Assembly (NCBI GenBank): GCA_035222895.1
Contig: JAVYIG010004970.1
Span: forward strand, 1-64,000
Direction of reading: 5' to 3'
Length of the DNA stretch: 64,000 nucleotides
From: Strongylocentrotus droebachiensis
Lineage: Eukaryota > Echinodermata > Echinoidea > Camarodonta > Strongylocentrotidae
Position 1 is the stretch's first letter. Each line of letters begins with the position of its first letter. Position numbers and translations under genes: made by a program. The notes under the pieces are model-generated. The model saw only the letters and a list, made by a program, of their open reading frames with translations, made no database searches and was not told the DNA's origin. Of this stretch, positions 25,201 to 32,600 are shown piece by piece.

Positions 25201-28200
25201 GGGCCCCTTGATACTCATCTGACCGTAATTGAGTGCCTAAAACCCTTGAGATTCCGGGGCTCCGCCCCCTGAACCCCAAGCCAATTAGTGACCTGCCACT
25301 GTAACAATTAGGTATCAAAATAATGCTCATCTCACCGTAATTAAATGCCTAAAACTCCAGAACTTCCGGGGATCTGCCCCCTGGACCCCGCCTAGGGCCC
25401 TAAGGCGGACCCCCTGAATGCTAATCTGACCGTAAATTAAAAGCTTAAACCCCTGAGCTTCCGGGGCGGACAAGGTATCAACATATGTTCATCTGACCGC
25501 AGGCGCGTAGCCAGGGGGACGGTGGGGTGGTCCCCCCATAAACGCCGGCCAAAAAAAGAGAGGAGTGAAAAGGAAGAGGGCGTAGGAAAAAAAGGGAATA
25601 GACAAAAAACATTTTTGAAATTCAGACAAGGATTAAGAGTCGAGAACAGTACAACGAATCGTCTTCTTTCTATAATAATTTAATGAAGGGTCGAAGCTTC
25701 CGCGCTTTGCGCGGGAGGGGGGGGTGAACTGAATTTAGACAAGGATTAAGAGTCGAGAACGGTACAACGAATCGTCTTCTTTCTCTAATAATTTATTGAA
25801 ATGTCAAAGCTTCCGCGCTTCACTGAGGAGGGAGGGGAAAAACTCGCCCCTCCCTGCACCCACCCACCCCTAATTACGTCACTGCTGGTCACCATTACGT
25901 ACCAATATTTGGCTTGCATAATTTCTAATTTGGGCCTCCCCCCCCCCCCCCTCCCTAAGAATTTCTAGATCCGCGCCTGGGACGTGTTCCCCTGTCTCTC
26001 CGGGATCGCCGCCCCTGATAGACAGAGCCGAAGAAGTGTCTCCTAGCGGTACCTAAAGGGCGTGTTTAAAGGCCTATTGCAACCACTTTGAAAAAGACGC
26101 TATTACAATAACTGCTTTGACGAGAGCTTTTGCCTCTACCGTCCCGGAGCGAAAGCTTTCTCACTCCGCTCACTCGCATTGACCCTTTATTTAAAGCTAC
26201 TGAGCTTACTGAGCTTTATACAAAAATCCCCCTCTTCCCCACCCCCCCCCCTAAAAAGAGAAGATATATCGCCCTATACACAGTTAGAACGGTGTTTAAA
26301 ATATCACTGTTTAAAAGAATGTTGTTTAAAAACGTAAACAACGTTGTTCAAAATCGAAAAATCAGTGCTCAATTGGCTTAAACACTATCTATTAAAAAAC
26401 AAAAAGATTTAATTAAACAGAGTTGTTTAAAAAGTCCCGGGGGCGTCGTTGATATTTTCTCGATACGCGATTGCAATTTGCGCACACACATGCGATATGC
26501 ACAAAGTACGTACATAATACATGCATGTAAGCATGCAGTGCTAGTGTGCAGTGCAAGTGCTAGTGCAGTGCAGTGCAGACGAAAATGGCGGAACAAGGGC
26601 AAGGCGACGACTTGGTTCTTCTCGGCTTCGCCGATGGGGTTTAGGTGAAGTTATAGAGACAAATAATAATGTTGTCTGTCACTGCCATGAATATGATGAA
26701 CAAATGTTGAAGTAAATTGGCAACAAGCTCTGCATGTTACAGTGTATGAATCTTTTATAAATGTAATGCTTCCTGGGAGAAATTTCAATTATTAAATATA
26801 TTTGTGGCTTCCACCCAGATCGATCAATCGATCTCATTTACTGGGTGGAAGCCACAAATATATTTAATAAGTGTATAAATCGTTGTGATTATTGCAGGAG
26901 TGGTTCCAGTAGGTCATTTCACAAATTCAAACAACCAGATAATAACCATTAAACAGTTCTGTTTAAAATTTAAGCAACTCCTTTTAAACAACCCATTTGT
27001 GCAGTAATATTGAATAAACAACAGTTGCTTAATAATTTAAACATTATTGTTTAACATTTACACAACTTGCTTTAAACAACCGAGTTGTGCAATTTTATTA
27101 CTAAACAACTGTTGTTTAAAAGTTTTTCTAATTTTTAAACAACTAGGCCTAAGTGTTCAAAACGTAAACAACCTTAAGTTGTTTAATTTTTAAACAACAG
27201 TTGAGCGATTCACCGGTTAACATGTGGTTGTTTAAAATTTTGAACAACTTGTTTAATTTTTTTCTAACAGTGAACGCTCTGCTTTTGAAAGTTAAAAAAG
27301 TTCCAAATAAATATTTTCAATTTGCCATAATATACATGTATATTCACGATCCTGTCGGATGGCGCGTATTCAAAAGTCCATGAGATTGTTATTGTGATGA
27401 TGATGATTTAGGAAAATATAACTACGACTGCTGTGGTAAAAAAATTGTTAAAATAGAAAAACAGACGTTTAAATCAATCTTTTAAAAAAGATTGCCGATC
27501 ATATAAATGTATCATTTTACATTTGCTTTACTCTTGGCTTAACGGTTATCCACTTAATTGTATTTCATACTTCCTCTTACCTAATATAGTCATATATTTA
27601 GAGTACATGATGATGATTAGAACAATTATTTCATTAAGTTGTCATGGTTATCAAACATTAAATCACACGATCGTGACTAAGAAAAAACTCAAACATGCTC
27701 GAACGTGTCGACAGTAATGTTATTCTATAATCTTTCAGTAATTCATAAACATGTTGTACCTCGACAAACACTTCTTTTTCAAAAAGTATTGTAAGCAGCT
27801 CGGCGCGAATTGTTTTCTTCACATCACGGTACACATCATACCCAAGACATTTTTTGTTAGGCTACCTGAATAAATATTGAAGCTTCTATAGTCATTTTCA
27901 TAGTTTGCTGAACTTTGAAATAACAAATATTAAACCCTTCTTGTGTCGTATTGTCTTTTTGTTTGACAAATCGAGTTTGACAGACATGTATGATGTATTG
28001 TGGTTGGATGTATATCGAGAAAACAAGAGCAAAATGCGTGGTAGCTAAACGGGGGCGGCAATGATTTGGCAAATATTAATCGTGTGATATCACACACATC
28101 TCGGCATATAGTCTCTTTAACTTGACAAATACATTTCTATGGCAAGATGGTTAACGTCGGATCAGCTGATTCATAGTTAATATAAATCAATTGTTTGTCG

Positions 28201-29596
28201 CTTTCTTTCACTTTCCTTTATACTGGCTTTATTTGCAGTGTCTGGTTGGGAGGTGCGTGATAACAAGTTTTTCGTTTTTAGTTATTGTTTCAAAGAAGAA
28301 AAAAAAATGCAATTTTGCGACAAATCTTAACAAGTGACGCATCAAGGAGTCAAAACGTTTGAAGAGGAACAAGCATTATAGAGGTGGAGGAGGGAGGGGG
28401 CGTGGATCTCATTCGCTGATTGAAAATCAAGTTATCAAGGGGACTAATTAGGGAGAAGGCTAGGAGCGGTCGTAGCGTCTGCATTTCATTTTCCCTTTCC
28501 CATTTCCCTCTCATTTCTCTTCTACTCCCCCCTCCCTCCCTCTCCCCATCGTCTCTTTCCCTCTTCCTCTCTCTCTCTCTCCTTCCTTTTTTCTCTCTTT
28601 TTTCTTTCTATTTCTCTCGTATTCTCTCTCACTCTTCTCTATCTATGTCTATCCACTTTCTATATCTATCTATCTATATATCTATATCTATCAACTCACC
28701 TATTTGTCTTCATCTATATCTTTCTTTTTATATATTTTCATTTCCCCCTTTTCTCTACTTTAGATTGGGAGTATGTGCCCCCGTACCACAGTGACTACCC
28801 CACTAGTCCTTATCCCCTACAATCTGTTTTGCTATGTTCAATAAAGTATTGACATATCATTCAGCAATCGTTGTATACATGTATACATACAGAGTTGACA
28901 TTTAGGGTGGAGTAGGGTCAAGATGTAGACGGATGACTCACTTCATTTCTTAAGGCATAACCTGAAGACATCGTGACATGCAATCTCAAAATATTTTGTT
29001 CACTTTATGTTTAGGTAAGGTTCTATGTCCCATTTGCAGGCCAAAAAATGAAAAAGTCAAGCTCCAATGGCTATTGAAAGATCATACTAATTTAGAACTT
29101 CCTTCAAAACGAAAGGGCTTGAAAATGTCTTTTTGTTGAAAAATAACGACCATTGGTTGTCGAATCGACTTTAGGGATGGCAATTGTTTTACTAAATAGT
29201 CTGATTTTCGGACCTTTGTACCGAATGGTCGTATGTTTTATGCTGCGCAAAGATTCAATCAGTTTAATTGAGGCCTATACAAGAAGTGGGTTATTGATGA
29301 AGACAAATGCTCATTTACCCTTTACAGCTCATTTTATCGTTATTACCAAAGAAGTCCGTCACTCACTCAATAGTGTCTGACAGTGAAGTCTAGCTAGTAA
29401 ACGGGTTTCCTTGCATAATTATTATTGGCAAGATTGACATTCACAATTGTAAAGCAAACAAGTTAAAAGAAAAAGTCCTTGGTCTCCCCTCCCCCCGGAC
29501 CAAAATCCCTCAAGAAGCGCAATAAAATTTAAGTAAGATTGGAGGAAAAGGCAAGAGAGATATATAGAGACAAACATACAGGGAGACAAACAGAAA

Positions 29597-29628
<32 letters not shown>

Positions 29629-32600
29629 GGGGGAGGGAGAAAGAGAGAAAGGGAGAGAGAAGGTGAAGTGGTTTATGTAATACATGACTGTAAGCATGGT
29701 ACTATTATTTCAAATGATATGTATTAAACATTCTTGACACCATTATACACACACATAGAAAATGATAGTATTTATGGACCAAATTGATATTTTGTACACA
29801 ATACACTGACATCATAGAAGACTTTCGACATTGTCTTTTCGAGGAAGACAAACCTACAAATATAATGATGCTAACTATGATGACACTAGTGGATTATTAA
29901 ATACAAAAAGAAGAGAAATGCTGTAAATAATCTTAACAAAAAACTTATAAGAGAATACTATTTTTCTGAGTTTAATGAGCACCTTGGTGATCCCCGCAAA
30001 ACTTGGAAAACATTAAAGGGATCCAGTAACTTTCTCTCAGATTCTGAAACAAAATCCTGGATTTAGCTCATGCAGCAATGATAATTATAAACCTTTAGGT
30101 CAGTCAGGAACCCCATGACTGTTACAAGCCGACCGTCTGTCTGATTATCAAGATATTTATGATTGGAATTCGAAACCAAATTTTGCGTTTCCTAACGGTT
30201 TTCGTATGTTTTCGTAACACTACATGTTGGGGAAAACGAGTATGGTAAGAACCGGTCACTCAAAGATTATTATTTTTATAAGGCACTTCTTGATCATTTT
30301 GAAGTGCGATTTTGTAGGGCTTCAATATTTACACCATGCCACAGACACTGATAACACGTAGGGCCGTGCATCTCAGATTTAACATTATTAAACGATGCCT
30401 TTAAAGAACGTGAGATAGAATCGAGTTGATAAAGATGGATATGTAATTGATGATTCTGAGTGTATTACATCAATATTCAATTAATATTTCACTCAAACTG
30501 CTAGTCGATATGATACTGAATATACCTTTAATGAATTAACTGATAATTTTTTTTAGTGTGTTTCTATAGCAGAGGATTTTGTTCTCAAAGAGCTTTTCAA
30601 ATTATCTATTTTTAAATCTAGTGGTATTGACAATCTACATCCACGTCTTTTGAAGCTCGCTTCACCATTCATTACAAAACCACTTACACATTTTTAAAAA
30701 AATTCACTTTCCACTGGTTTTGTTCCTATCGTCCGATTCGGTTCTTTCACATATTGTTAAGATTTTAGAAAAGGCAGTACACTCCCAATTGTATTATTAT
30801 CTCAATGATAATGGTCTTCTTAGTAATAGGCAATCCGGATTCCAACCGCTTCATTAAACAAGAACGGCGCTAGTTGATGTAAATGATTTCTTACTTAAGG
30901 GATAGATAGGGGTCTTACATGTATCTCCGGTGCATTATTTTTGGACCTGAAACGTGCGTTCGATTCGGTGAATCACGATATTTTTCTACAAATTAGACAA
31001 ATATGGTGTAAAAGGAAAAGAATTGGCCTGGTTTGAAAGTTACTTAAATGATCGATAACAATGCGTCGTGTTATATTGAAGCCCTAAAAAAAATTGAGCT
31101 TCAAAATGATCACGAAGTGCCTCAAAAAAGTAAAAACCTTTGAGTGACCGGTTTTACCATACTCATTTCCCCCAATTGACTACAGTGTTATTGAATTGAC
31201 ACCAACAAACCAAACGATGTTAACCTCGGTCTGATATTTAATGATTAATTTGGTTCTATACTATGTATATTGGTATTTTCCATGTTCTTGTCTGATAAAG
31301 ATACTATATGGGTTTTGTCTTTTTGTGCATGCTACAGGTCTTTAAAACATTTGTATCATCTAACTTGAAGTATTATATAGTGACTGGGCTTTCTGAGAGC
31401 AAGTTTGACCTGGCCGGAGGGGGGGGGGTGTAACATCTAGGCCACGGAAGGTTCATTCAACGCAAAGGTGTTACCATGAAGGACAACCACCCTATGACAA
31501 TTACCCCCCCCCCCCCCCACCCCCGAAACTTACCACCCTTTTCATTATAGGGATGTCAGTCTCCACAAGACTCTTCACAAATATACTTAAAGTATTAGTG
31601 ATAATCAATACTATGGAAAACAACATTACACAAAATAATCGTATGATACTTTAAACATGAATATATTATATAGAACATAATAAATAATGAATTCGTGCAT
31701 ATTGGAACATTAAGAAAGGCAAAAATTATGCACGCTAGATAATGATTAATAGACATATAAAGGGAGAGAGTGAGAGGGGTCCGGAGGGGGAAGGGAAGGG
31801 GGTATATAAATTAAAAATAGAGAGTGGAACAAGGAAAAGCTAAAGTGGCAAAATATGTGAGAGGAAAGATAAAAGGTGAAGAAAATAGAGTCAGTCGGCA
31901 GTGCATGAGAACGAGAGAGAGAGATAAATTAAGAGAGAAAAGTAATGGTAGACTGACATAAAAATAGAAAAGGGAGAGCCCGAGAGGGATGAATGAAAAG
32001 ATAGATGAAGCTGGAGGAAGACCAGGGCTGTGTGAGAGAGAGAGTGGAGAAATGCACACTTTTAGTCGATTTTTAAGTTGTAGGACGCATTTCGCTAGTG
32101 GACTGATATCGCCGTGATATACGCGGCGATATGCGTCCGACCAAAGACACATATCGCCGAAGACGGACGCGTATCGCCAACCAATTTTCGGCGTTCTGTG
32201 TCCTAGGACGCAGAACGCCACCCGGTCACTCTGGCCCGTGACACCGGCTATACCGAGTAAATAGAAATAGTACTGCGCATGGCATGCTGATCGCGAGCGA
32301 CCATGTGCGCGCTACCCCAAGACCAATACCAGGCAAACTTTACCCAAGTCTGGTTAAACGTAAGTCTAGTCCCCATCGAAGGTTTCCACTGCCATTACGC
32401 ATGCGCGTAATTGACGATGATAGCGTGCCTGTACGTTCCATGATCATTACTTACGTAGATTATGTAACTCTTTAGGCCTACATGGTTAAGATGGCTCAGT
32501 TTTCACAAAAGATAAATCTTGGACTCTTTCAGCATCAAACTCGCACAAATTCATCGTCGCTTCAACACTCTGTTATTATAATTTTAAAATAGAAGTGAAT

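Noticed and set aside
26585..26642. Start of a new gene (MAEQGQGDDLVLLGFADG)
   Set aside because: Only 18 residues before a stop, no downstream exon found, and inside a noncoding transposon.
31811..32221. Open frame with WRYAS/DAYRR-like segments, also seen at 20,434-20,646
   Set aside because: Both arise from translating the palindromic GGCGATATGYGTC clusters; no independent coding evidence.
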